DNA of 32,939 nt from Ruminococcus_G sp050944415 (GTDB lineage Bacteria > Bacillota > Clostridia > Lachnospirales > Lachnospiraceae), in contig JBMNRA010000033.1 of assembly GCA_050944415.1 (NCBI GenBank), positions 1 to 32,939 of the forward strand, given 5' to 3'. A program made the translations under genes and the position numbers. The notes under the pieces were generated by a model. It did not search any database. It was not told the origin of the DNA and was given only the letters and a program-made list of their open reading frames with translations. Shown here in pieces: positions 24,667 through 31,551 of this stretch (positions are counted from its first letter, which is position 1; each line of letters starts with the position of its first letter).

Positions 24667-25797
24667 TCAGTCGAGATAATCTTTCAGTTTTCGGCTGCGG
24701 CTGGGATGGCGCAGCTTCCTGAGCGCTTTTGCCTCAATCTGCCGGATTCTTTCTCTGGTAACGTTAAACTCCTTTCCTACTTCCTCCAGGGTTCTGGCTC
24801 TTCCGTCATCCAGACCGAAACGGAGCCTCAATACCTTCTGCTCCCTTTCTGTCAGCGTTCCCAGAACTTCCACCAGCTGTTCTTTCAGAAGCGTAAAAGC
24901 TGCGGCATCCGCCGGAACAGGAACATTGTCATCCTGAATGAAATCTCCCAGGTGACTGTCTTCTTCCTCCCCGATGGGAGTTTCCAGGGAAACCGGCTCC
25001 TGTGATATCTTGAGAATCTCTCTTACACGCTCCACTGACATATTCATTTCCTCCGCAATCTCCTCCGGCGTTGGTTCCCTTCCCAGTTCCTGAAGCAGCT
25101 GTCTGGATACGCGGATCAGTTTATTGATCGTCTCCACCATGTGTACGGGAATACGAATGGTTCTGGCCTGATCGGCTATGGCTCTGGTGATGGCCTGCCG
25201 GATCCACCAGGTAGCATATGTGCTGAACTTATATCCTTTGCGGTAATCAAACTTTTCCACAGCCTTGATAAGTCCCAGATTTCCTTCCTGAATCAGATCC
25301 AGGAAAAGCATTCCCCTGCCCACATACCGTTTTGCTATGCTGACCACCAGTCTTAAATTGGCTTCCGCCAGACGTTTTTTGGCGTCTTCATCGCCCTGCT
25401 CCATTCTCTGGGCCAGTTCAATCTCTTCTTCCGCTGAAAGCAGAGGCACTTTTCCGATCTCTTTCAGATACATTCTCACCGGATCTTCGATACTGATTCC
25501 TTCAGGAACGGAAAGATCCAGGTTTTCCATATCCACTTCTTCCTCATCTTCCAGATTCATTTCATCCTCATCTGACAAAAGAAGCACATCCGGTTCTTTC
25601 TCCGGCTCCACCATTCTCAGTACATCTATTCCACTGTTTTCCAGGTAGTCAAATACTTTCTCCATCTGTTCCGCATCCAATGGCATATCCTGAAAGAAGT
25701 CGCTGACTTCCTGATACTCCAGAATGTTCTTTTTCTTTTTTCCCAGTTCCAGAAGCTCTGCCAGTTTCTCATTAAATTTCGCCATATCAAGTTCCAT
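24667..25797 (-). CDS. rpoD: RNA polymerase primary sigma factor (sigma-70/SigA)
   Basis: This 376-aa protein has region 1.2 (DPVRMYLKEIGKVPLLSAEE), region 2 for core and -10 recognition (ANLRLVVSIAKRYVGRGMLF, then DLIQEGNLGLIKAVEKFD, KFSTYATWWIRQAI), region 3, and region 4 with the helix-turn-helix VGKEFNVTRERIRQIEAKAL for the -35 box. An acidic stretch (about 70-95) replaces the longer region 1.1 of proteobacteria, as in Gram-positive SigA. ATG 25797 has GAAGGA upstream. It is 39 bp downstream of dnaG in the macromolecular-synthesis operon. Confidence 0.97.
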   Translation of the reverse strand: MELDMAKFNEKLAELLELGKKKKNILEYQEVSDFFQDMPLDAEQMEKVFDYLENSGIDVLRMVEPEKEPDVLLLSDEDEMNLEDEEEVDMENLDLSVPEGISIEDPVRMYLKEIGKVPLLSAEEEIELAQRMEQGDEDAKKRLAEANLRLVVSIAKRYVGRGMLFLDLIQEGNLGLIKAVEKFDYRKGYKFSTYATWWIRQAITRAIADQARTIRIPVHMVETINKLIRVSRQLLQELGREPTPEEIAEEMNMSVERVREILKISQEPVSLETPIGEEEDSHLGDFIQDDNVPVPADAAAFTLLKEQLVEVLGTLTEREQKVLRLRFGLDDGRARTLEEVGKEFNVTRERIRQIEAKALRKLRHPSRSRKLKDYLD

Positions 25798-25836
25798 TGG
25801 TTTTCCATCCTTCCATAGCTTGTTTATATTTTATCC

Positions 25837-27633
25837 TTAATCAAAAGAAATATGCAGCTGCACCTTTCTCCCCTTTAAGTCTTCCAGTTTCTTTTTATCT
25901 TCCATGATTTTCATAAGTCCCGCCATATCCGCAGGATCCAGATGTTCCGTACGCCATGCAATGCTGTCCTCCTTAATCCGGCAGACCACATCCGTCAGCG
26001 CCTGTCTCTTTTCCGGTTCCGACTCCAGCGGAATTTCCGTATGAAAGAGCGACGCCGCCTCCCTCTGTTCCTCACCGTCCGGAAACGCATTCAGCAGTCT
26101 GGCCGGGTTGATCTCTCCCTCTTCCTGCTGCTTTATCAGCATCTCCACCACCTGACGGTACAGAGGATTGGTGAAATCCTCCGGTTTCAGGAAGGAAGAA
26201 ATCTCCTTTATAATCTCCGGCACATTCACCATCCAGGTAATCATCATTTTCTGAGCGGTTTCATAGCCGTTATGTCTTTCTTTTGTTTTCTTTTCTTCCC
26301 TACTGGTACTGCGGGACAGTGATGACCGGGTGCGGGATGTCATTCCCCGGGCAGCCAGTTTATTCACCAGTCTCTGAAGCATATCCTCTTTTACATGGTA
26401 TTCCCACGCAGCGGCCTTCAGATAAGTGCTTCTCTCAATTTCATCTTCAAATTCCAGCAGCATGGAAGCAATTCTGTGATAAAAATCAGTCTGACCCTGA
26501 GGATCTTTCATATCAAACTCCTGCCTGGCTGCATCCGTTTGAAACAGGAATCCGTTTCTTCCCTGCTGAAGACGTTTTTCAAAAGCCTCTGCTCCCTCGG
26601 CTTTTATGAATTCATCCGGGTCCTTATGGGGTGAAAGATCGATCACCTTCTGGGCCAGATTTGCCTGACGCAGAAGAGGAATTGCCCGAAGCGCCGCTTT
26701 TTGTCCCGCCTCGTCACTGTCGTAAAGAAGCAACACCTCATCCGTATACCGTTTCATCAGACTGGCCTGGGCTGAAGTCAGCGCAGTTCCAAGTGAAGCC
26801 ACCGCATTGTCAAATCCTGCCTGATGCATGGAGATAACATCCATGTACCCTTCACAGGCAATCAGATTTTTCCTTCTGGATGTTCTCGCGAAATTCAGTC
26901 CGTACAGATTACGGCTTTTATCAAAAATCCTGGTCTCCGGCGAGTTCAGATACTTGGGTTTCCCGTCCCCCATCACCCTTCCGCCGAATCCGATCACACG
27001 GTTATTGACGTCCATAATAGGAAACATGACCCGGTTCCAGAATTTATCATACATTCCCCGTTTCTCATCCTGGTTAAAAAGCCCTGTCTGTATCAACAAT
27101 TCATCAGAATAACCTTTGCCTTTCAGATAGCGGTACAGCACATTGCTGTATTTCGCAGAATACCCCAGTCCAAATTTCACGATAGTCTCTCTGCTCAACT
27201 GCCTGTTCTGCAGATACAACAGAGCATTCTCTCCACCTTTACCTGTCAGCTGATAAAAATAAAACCGGGCCGCCTCTTTGTGGATCTGAAGAAGCTGGGA
27301 CTTCAGGTCCGCTTCTTTTTGTGCTTCCCTGGAATATTCCTGTTTCGGCAGCTCAACACCTGCTCTGTCTGCCAGAAACTGAACCGCTTCCACGAAAGAA
27401 AAGTTTTCATACTCCATAATAAAGGTAAAAACATTTCCTCCTGCTCCGCAGCCGAAACAGTAATACATCTGCTTATCCCGGCTGACGGAAAAAGAAGGAG
27501 ATTTCTCGTTGTGAAACGGACACAGCCCAAACCATGAACTGCCCTTTTTTTTCAGCTGTACATAACCGGAAATCACATCCACGATATCATTTCTGGATCG
27601 GATTTCTTCAATCAATTCATCTGAATATCTCAT
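25837..27633 (-). CDS. dnaG: DNA primase
   Basis: This 598-aa enzyme makes RNA primers at the replication fork. It has an N-terminal CHC2 zinc finger (Cys 38, His 41, Cys 59, Cys 62), a catalytic core, a TOPRIM domain (ACEGYMDVISMHQAGF with the metal-binding Glu, and LLLYDSDEAGQ with the DxD), and a C-terminal helicase-binding region of about 150 residues. ATG 27633 has GGAG 8 nt upstream; the longer frame to 27654 overlaps dgt and has no better signal. It is 5 bp after dgt. Confidence 0.97.
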   Translation of the reverse strand: MRYSDELIEEIRSRNDIVDVISGYVQLKKKGSSWFGLCPFHNEKSPSFSVSRDKQMYYCFGCGAGGNVFTFIMEYENFSFVEAVQFLADRAGVELPKQEYSREAQKEADLKSQLLQIHKEAARFYFYQLTGKGGENALLYLQNRQLSRETIVKFGLGYSAKYSNVLYRYLKGKGYSDELLIQTGLFNQDEKRGMYDKFWNRVMFPIMDVNNRVIGFGGRVMGDGKPKYLNSPETRIFDKSRNLYGLNFARTSRRKNLIACEGYMDVISMHQAGFDNAVASLGTALTSAQASLMKRYTDEVLLLYDSDEAGQKAALRAIPLLRQANLAQKVIDLSPHKDPDEFIKAEGAEAFEKRLQQGRNGFLFQTDAARQEFDMKDPQGQTDFYHRIASMLLEFEDEIERSTYLKAAAWEYHVKEDMLQRLVNKLAARGMTSRTRSSLSRSTSREEKKTKERHNGYETAQKMMITWMVNVPEIIKEISSFLKPEDFTNPLYRQVVEMLIKQQEEGEINPARLLNAFPDGEEQREAASLFHTEIPLESEPEKRQALTDVVCRIKEDSIAWRTEHLDPADMAGLMKIMEDKKKLEDLKGRKVQLHISFD

Positions 27634-27638
27634 ATCGT

Positions 27639-28646
27639 CTACTCCACATCCCATCCATGGGGGACAAAGATTTCCTGAAATTTATCGATGGAATACTGAT
27701 CCGACATTCCGGAAATATAATCGCAGACCACCCGTTCCAGCGGTTCACCGCCTTTGATCAGATCGCAGTATTCCTTTGACATGGCCATCGGATTATCCCG
27801 GTAATAGAGATAAAGCTCTGTCAGCATTCTTTTAGCTTTCGTCTCCTCTTTCTTGGCTACAGGACTTTTATACACATATGTAAACATCAGGGAACGAAGC
27901 GTTCTCATGGCTTCTCCTATCTCCGGCGACATAATAATTCTGTCTTTTCCGTAACTGTTGGTAATAATGTCATGGATCAGAGAATTCAGTCTTTCCCTGG
28001 TAGAACCTCCCAGAATCACCCGGATCGTGATGGGAATATTGTCCTCACTGATAATACCGGCCCGCTCAGCATCGTCCATATCATGATGAATATAGGAAAT
28101 CTTATCACAGAGGCGAACCACCTGTCCCTCCAAAGTACTGGGAGAACCTGCCGTCCGGTGATTCAAAATGCCGTCCCGTACCTCCCAGGTCAGGTTCAGC
28201 CCTCTTCCTTCTTTTTCCAGCAGCTCCACAACCCGCACGCTCTGTTTATAATGGGCAAAGCCCCCCGGGCAGACAGCATTGAGTGCAGCCTCGCCGGCGT
28301 GACCGAAAGGCGTATGCCCCAGATCGTGACCCAGCGCAATGGCTTCCACCAGATCCTCATTCAACTTTAACGCCTTGGCAATCGTTCTGGCCGTCTGGGA
28401 AACCTCAAGCGTATGCGTCAGCCTCGTTCTGTAATGATCCCCCTGAGGGGCAAGAAATACCTGGGTTTTATCTTTCAGCCTTCGGAAAGCCTTGGAGTGG
28501 AGAATCCGATCCCGGTCTCTTTGATATACCGTCCGTATGTCACACTCCGGCTCCGGGCGCTCCCTGCCTCTGGACTCCCTGCTGTGAGAAGCAAACTCAC
28601 TCAACTCCTTATACTCATTCTCCTCAAATATTTCACGTATGGTCAT
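27639..28646 (-). CDS. dgt: Deoxyguanosinetriphosphate triphosphohydrolase-like HD protein
   Basis: This 335-aa HD-domain hydrolase converts dGTP or other dNTPs to the deoxynucleoside and triphosphate. Metal ligands are visible as RTRLTHTLEVSQ (His near 78), the HD pair in LGHDLGHTPFGH (107-116) and a downstream SYIHHDMDDA Asp. RDRDRILHSKAFRRLKDKTQV is the family signature. ATG 28646 follows AGGAGG with 7-nt spacing. It heads the cluster dgt-dnaG-rpoD-trmK-nif3-kinase. A promoter must lie within 28647-28725 or in the tandem repeat, but I do not see a clear one. Confidence 0.93.
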   Translation of the reverse strand: MTIREIFEENEYKELSEFASHSRESRGRERPEPECDIRTVYQRDRDRILHSKAFRRLKDKTQVFLAPQGDHYRTRLTHTLEVSQTARTIAKALKLNEDLVEAIALGHDLGHTPFGHAGEAALNAVCPGGFAHYKQSVRVVELLEKEGRGLNLTWEVRDGILNHRTAGSPSTLEGQVVRLCDKISYIHHDMDDAERAGIISEDNIPITIRVILGGSTRERLNSLIHDIITNSYGKDRIIMSPEIGEAMRTLRSLMFTYVYKSPVAKKEETKAKRMLTELYLYYRDNPMAMSKEYCDLIKGGEPLERVVCDYISGMSDQYSIDKFQEIFVPHGWDVE

Positions 28647-28718
28647 TAAATTCCTCCTGATGACGAAATATCTTCTATTTTTAATATTCCGCACACCACT
28701 GGAATTTCCTTTTTTTTA

Positions 28719-29140
28719 TTGATACCAGGGTAAAAAAGTCCATCATCCGCTCGTGCCCGCACGATTGCGGATGAGTGACTTTGGAACCCGCCCATATATG
28801 AGGAAGCAGCGGGGATGGGCCCCGCGTATTCCGAATATTGGGCAGAATTGTGGAAGCGCGCAGCGCGGAACAATTCGTCTGGTATCAACATCTTCTCTCC
28901 CCAGGGTAAAAAAGTCCATCATCCGCTCGTGCCCGCACGATTGCGGATGAGTGACTTTGGAACCCGCCCATATATGAGGAAGCAGCGGGGATGGGCCCCC
29001 GCGTATTCCGAATATTGGGCAGAATTGTGGAAGCGCGCAGCGCGGAACAATTCGTCTGGTATCAACATCTTCTCTCCCCAGGGTAAAAAGTCCATCATCC
29101 GCTTGTGCCCGCACGATTACGGATGAGTGACTTTGGAACC
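28719..29140. repeat. About 2.4 tandem copies of a 176/177-bp hairpin-rich repeat
   Basis: Copy 1 is 28725-28900 (176 bp), copy 2 28901-29077 (177 bp) and partial copy 3 29078-29140 (63 bp). Copies 1 and 2 differ by one inserted C; copy 3 has a shorter A run and two more substitutions. Each full unit contains hairpins: 28744-28773 (CATCCGC..GCGGATG with TCGTG/CACGA inner stem), 28809-28825 (GCGGGG/CCCCGC) and 28845-28876 (GAATTGT/ACAATTC), and it is GC-richer than its surroundings. TTGATACC (28719-28726) left of copy 1 is the reverse complement of GGTATCAA (28881-28888), which may be element ends. It fills the gap between lrgB and dgt. It may be a MITE-like or palindromic intergenic element; open frames in it are not credible genes. 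Confidence 0.85.
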
Positions 29141-29148
29141 TTTGTTTA

Positions 29149-29844
29149 TCATCCAATCATCCCCGCCACAAGCGGCGCCACTGCCACTGTCAGAATCCCG
29201 CTGACCACAATAGCCAGTGAACTCATGGCCCCCTGAATTTCTCCCATTTCAAGAGCCTTGGTCGTTCCAATGGCATGAGCCGAGGCTCCAAGTGCCAGCC
29301 CCTGAGCCACCGGATTATTAATACGGAACAACTTAAACACCATATTCGCCGTTACCGCTCCCATGATTCCCGTTGCCACCACAGCTGCTACTGTCACCGG
29401 CGACAAACCGCCAATCTCTTCCGCCACGCCAATGGCAATAGCCGTAGTAATAGATTTCGGAAGGAGAGATACCATTAACTGATGATCCATACGCATCAAG
29501 GTACACATTCCCACAACCAGTATCATGGTGGACGCACATCCGGCAGCCAATCCGCAAAGCACCGGAAGCCAGTATTCTTTCAGAATTTTAATCTGCCGAT
29601 ATAATGGCAATGCCAGACATACGGTGGCCGGTGTAAGCAGATATGTCAGATAATCTGCTCCCCTGTTGTAATCCTCATAAGGGATATGAGCTGCACACAG
29701 AAAAGCAATGATCAAAACAATCGCCACCAGCAAAGGATTAAAAATTCCCAATCGGCAGACTTTGCGGATCTTTATTCCCAGAAAGTACGCCGCCAGTGAC
29801 AGAAAAAAACCAAAGTAAACCGATTCTGTAAATACGTTATGCAT
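29149..29844 (-). CDS. lrgB: LrgB/CidB-family membrane protein
   Basis: This 231-aa, strongly hydrophobic protein of the LrgB/CidB (antiholin-associated) family has about six or seven membrane segments and the family stretch SLLPKSITTAIAIGVAEEIGG followed by HAIGTTKALEMGEIQGAMS. ATG 29844 follows AAAGGAG; a GTG three bases upstream is less likely. It overlaps the lrgA stop by 8 bp. Paired LrgA/LrgB proteins are described as modulators of autolysis and, in Bacillus, as pyruvate transport proteins; divergence from ldh makes the transport reading attractive. The stop lies 9 bp from the repeat. Confidence 0.9.
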   Translation of the reverse strand: MHNVFTESVYFGFFLSLAAYFLGIKIRKVCRLGIFNPLLVAIVLIIAFLCAAHIPYEDYNRGADYLTYLLTPATVCLALPLYRQIKILKEYWLPVLCGLAAGCASTMILVVGMCTLMRMDHQLMVSLLPKSITTAIAIGVAEEIGGLSPVTVAAVVATGIMGAVTANMVFKLFRINNPVAQGLALGASAHAIGTTKALEMGEIQGAMSSLAIVVSGILTVAVAPLVAGMIG

Positions 29845-30214
29845 CACGTTTTTCTCCTTTCTTCCCTTTCTTTTTTAACGCCATGACGCCCTGAACCGTC
29901 AGTCCTGTGGCCGCCATAACTAGAACCGTAGAAATCAGCACAACCACCGCAAAGGGGATGAGGCTGTCCGCTATCTTTGTATAGTGCTCCATAATTTCCA
30001 CACCAGGGCCAATGAACATTACCGGCATAATCGCCAGCAGCCACTGTGCCGTATCTTCAATCTGTTCCTCCTTGATGGCTCCAAGGCAGAGACAGATGAA
30101 AAGAATCACCATGCCATATACACTGGCCGGTACCGGAAGCGGAATCAGAACATGCAGCATCTCTCCCGCAAAAGTGATGCCGCCGATAATCATAATCTGC
30201 ATCAGATATTTCAT
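29837..30214 (-). CDS. lrgA: LrgA/CidA holin-like membrane protein
   Basis: This 125-aa protein has about four hydrophobic segments, the family motif PLPVPASVYGMVILF near residue 25, and a basic cytoplasmic tail (KKKGKKGEKRDA). ATG 30214 follows GAGGAGG with normal spacing, so the longer frame to 30268 is not used. It is the first gene of lrgAB and is divergent from ldh across 141 bp. A TATACT on the minus strand (about 30262-30257) could be its -10 but has no clear -35. Confidence 0.9.
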   Translation of the reverse strand: MKYLMQIMIIGGITFAGEMLHVLIPLPVPASVYGMVILFICLCLGAIKEEQIEDTAQWLLAIMPVMFIGPGVEIMEHYTKIADSLIPFAVVVLISTVLVMAATGLTVQGVMALKKKGKKGEKRDA

Positions 30215-30286
30215 AACATTTTCCTCCTCAAAACACACTATGTAGTAGTATACTGCACTCAACTTCAAAAATCTAGCAAAATCCGA

Positions 30287-30315
30287 TTGTAATTCCCTTT
30301 CTTTTACGCTATAAT
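30287..30315 (+). promoter_or_regulatory. Promoter of ldh
   Basis: TTGTAA and TATAAT with a 17-bp spacer, ending 40 bp before the ldh ATG. Confidence 0.75.
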
Positions 30316-30355
30316 TAGTTGTAGACTGTAGAGTTGAAAGAGAGGAAATCTAACT

Positions 30356-31300
30356 ATGGCTATTAAGAAAAAAAACAAAATTGTTGTAATCGGTGCCGGA
30401 AACGTTGGAGAAACCATTGCTTATACTCTGATGATCCGGGAATTAACAAATGAAATCGTTCTGATTGACCTGAACGAAAAACGTGCAAAAGGAAGTGCTC
30501 TTGACATTGCTCACGGAACTGCTTTCTATGATCAAATTACTGTACGTGCCGGCGGATATGAAGAATGCGCCGACGCCAGTATCATCATCGTATCTGCAGG
30601 CGTAGGCCGTAAACCCGGCCAGACCCGTCTTGAACTTGCTCAGACCAATATTTCCATCGCAAAAAGTATTGCAAAAAGCATTATGGAATATGCAGATAAT
30701 CCTCTGCTTCTGGTTGTATCCAATCCGGTGGACGTTCTTACCATGGCTATTCAGAAAGAAACAGGCCTGCCCAGCACACGTGTAATCGGTACAGGTACAT
30801 CTCTGGATACTGCTCGTCTGCGTTATCTGATCGCCAGAGAGTGCGGCGTCAGCATCAGTGACGTTATCGCATACGTTCTCGGTGAGCATGGTGACAGCCA
30901 GGTGCCTCTGTGGAGCCGTGTCCGTCTGGGCGGAATTTCTCTGAAAGGCTTTACCGAGCAGCTGAATATCAGCATTGATCATGACGCGATCTCTGCGGAA
31001 GCAAAAGATTCCGGCGCTGAGATCATTGCGGAAAAAGGCGCCACCTACAATGGAATCGCAATGGCAACTTCCAGAATTGTAGAAGCTATCGTTAAAAATG
31101 AGCACGCTATTCTGGCCGTATCTCACGTTCTCGGAAAAGAGTTCGGCAAATGGGAAGGCATTTCCATGAGCGTTCCCTGTATCGTTGATGAAAACGGTAT
31201 TTCCAAATCCGTAAACATCAACATGGAAGACTATGAACGCGAAGCACTGGATCGTTCCGCTGAAACACTGCGGGAATTCTGGAATAATCTGGAACAGTAA
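30356..31300 (+). CDS. ldh: L-lactate dehydrogenase (NAD-dependent)
   Basis: This 314-aa enzyme reduces pyruvate to L-lactate to regenerate NAD+ in fermentation. It has the NAD-binding GAGNVG (13-18), the substrate loop GRKPGQTR with Gln 89, which favours pyruvate over oxaloacetate (malate dehydrogenase has Arg here), catalytic Arg/Asp in DTARLR, and catalytic His 178 in GEHGDSQ. Start ATG 30356 with GAGGA 10 nt upstream. It is monocistronic with its own promoter and terminator and is divergent from lrgAB. Codon use is that of a well-expressed gene. Confidence 0.96.
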   Translation: MAIKKKNKIVVIGAGNVGETIAYTLMIRELTNEIVLIDLNEKRAKGSALDIAHGTAFYDQITVRAGGYEECADASIIIVSAGVGRKPGQTRLELAQTNISIAKSIAKSIMEYADNPLLLVVSNPVDVLTMAIQKETGLPSTRVIGTGTSLDTARLRYLIARECGVSISDVIAYVLGEHGDSQVPLWSRVRLGGISLKGFTEQLNISIDHDAISAEAKDSGAEIIAEKGATYNGIAMATSRIVEAIVKNEHAILAVSHVLGKEFGKWEGISMSVPCIVDENGISKSVNINMEDYEREALDRSAETLREFWNNLEQ

Positions 31301-31325
31301 AAAATTATTTCTTTCTGTTCTTCTG

Positions 31326-31367
31326 GCCGGCAAACGGGAAATCTGCTTCCCCTTTGCCGGCATTTTA
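31326..31367 (+). terminator. Rho-independent terminator of ldh
   Basis: A 9-bp outer stem GCCGGCAAA/TTTGCCGGC (31326-31334, 31353-31361) with additional CGGGAA/TTCCCC inner pairing, followed by ATTTT. It lies 25 bp after the ldh stop. Confidence 0.85.
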
Positions 31368-31395
31368 AAAACATAAGATTTTAAACAAAAAATTA

Positions 31396-31424
31396 TTGAC
31401 AAATACGCCTTTGTGCTTTATAAT
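31396..31424 (+). promoter_or_regulatory. Promoter of tRNA-Leu
   Basis: TTGACA and TATAAT, both perfect, with a 17-bp spacer, 37 bp before the tRNA. Confidence 0.9.
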
Positions 31425-31461
31425 TTCTACTGTTGGCGCTGGAAAGCACAACAGGATACAG

Positions 31462-31545
31462 GCGGGAGTGCTGGAATTGGCAGACAGGCTAGACTAAGGA
31501 TCTAGTGGTTGTATGATCGTGTGGGTTCAAGTCCCATCTCCCGCA
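31462..31545 (+). tRNA. tRNA-Leu (AAG)
   Basis: 84 nt with acceptor stem GCGGGAG/CTCCCGC and discriminator A; no CCA is encoded. The anticodon stem CTAGA/TCTAG encloses the loop CTAAGGA, giving anticodon AAG, which reads CUU. The long variable arm is typical of Leu. T-stem and loop GTGGG-TTCAAGT-CCCAT are intact. The 3' end of the gene is the junction with the integrase, so the sequence continuing it is from an inserted element. Confidence 0.94.
31524..31545 (+). other. Probable attachment site at the 3' end of tRNA-Leu
   Basis: Tyrosine recombinases typically insert into the 3' end of tRNA genes and restore it from their own att sequence. Here the integrase stop is 7 bp from the tRNA end and convergent to it. 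The exact crossover and the other end (attR) are outside what this window shows. Confidence 0.45.
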
Positions 31546-31551
31546 TCTTTC

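Noticed and set aside
28725..29140. CRISPR array.
   Set aside because: The repeat unit is 176 bp with no unique spacers; copies abut directly.
28743..29156. Open reading frames of 80-137 codons on both strands across the tandem repeat.
   Set aside because: They repeat with the DNA period, shift frame between copies where one base was inserted, have no consistent ribosome binding site and overlap on both strands.
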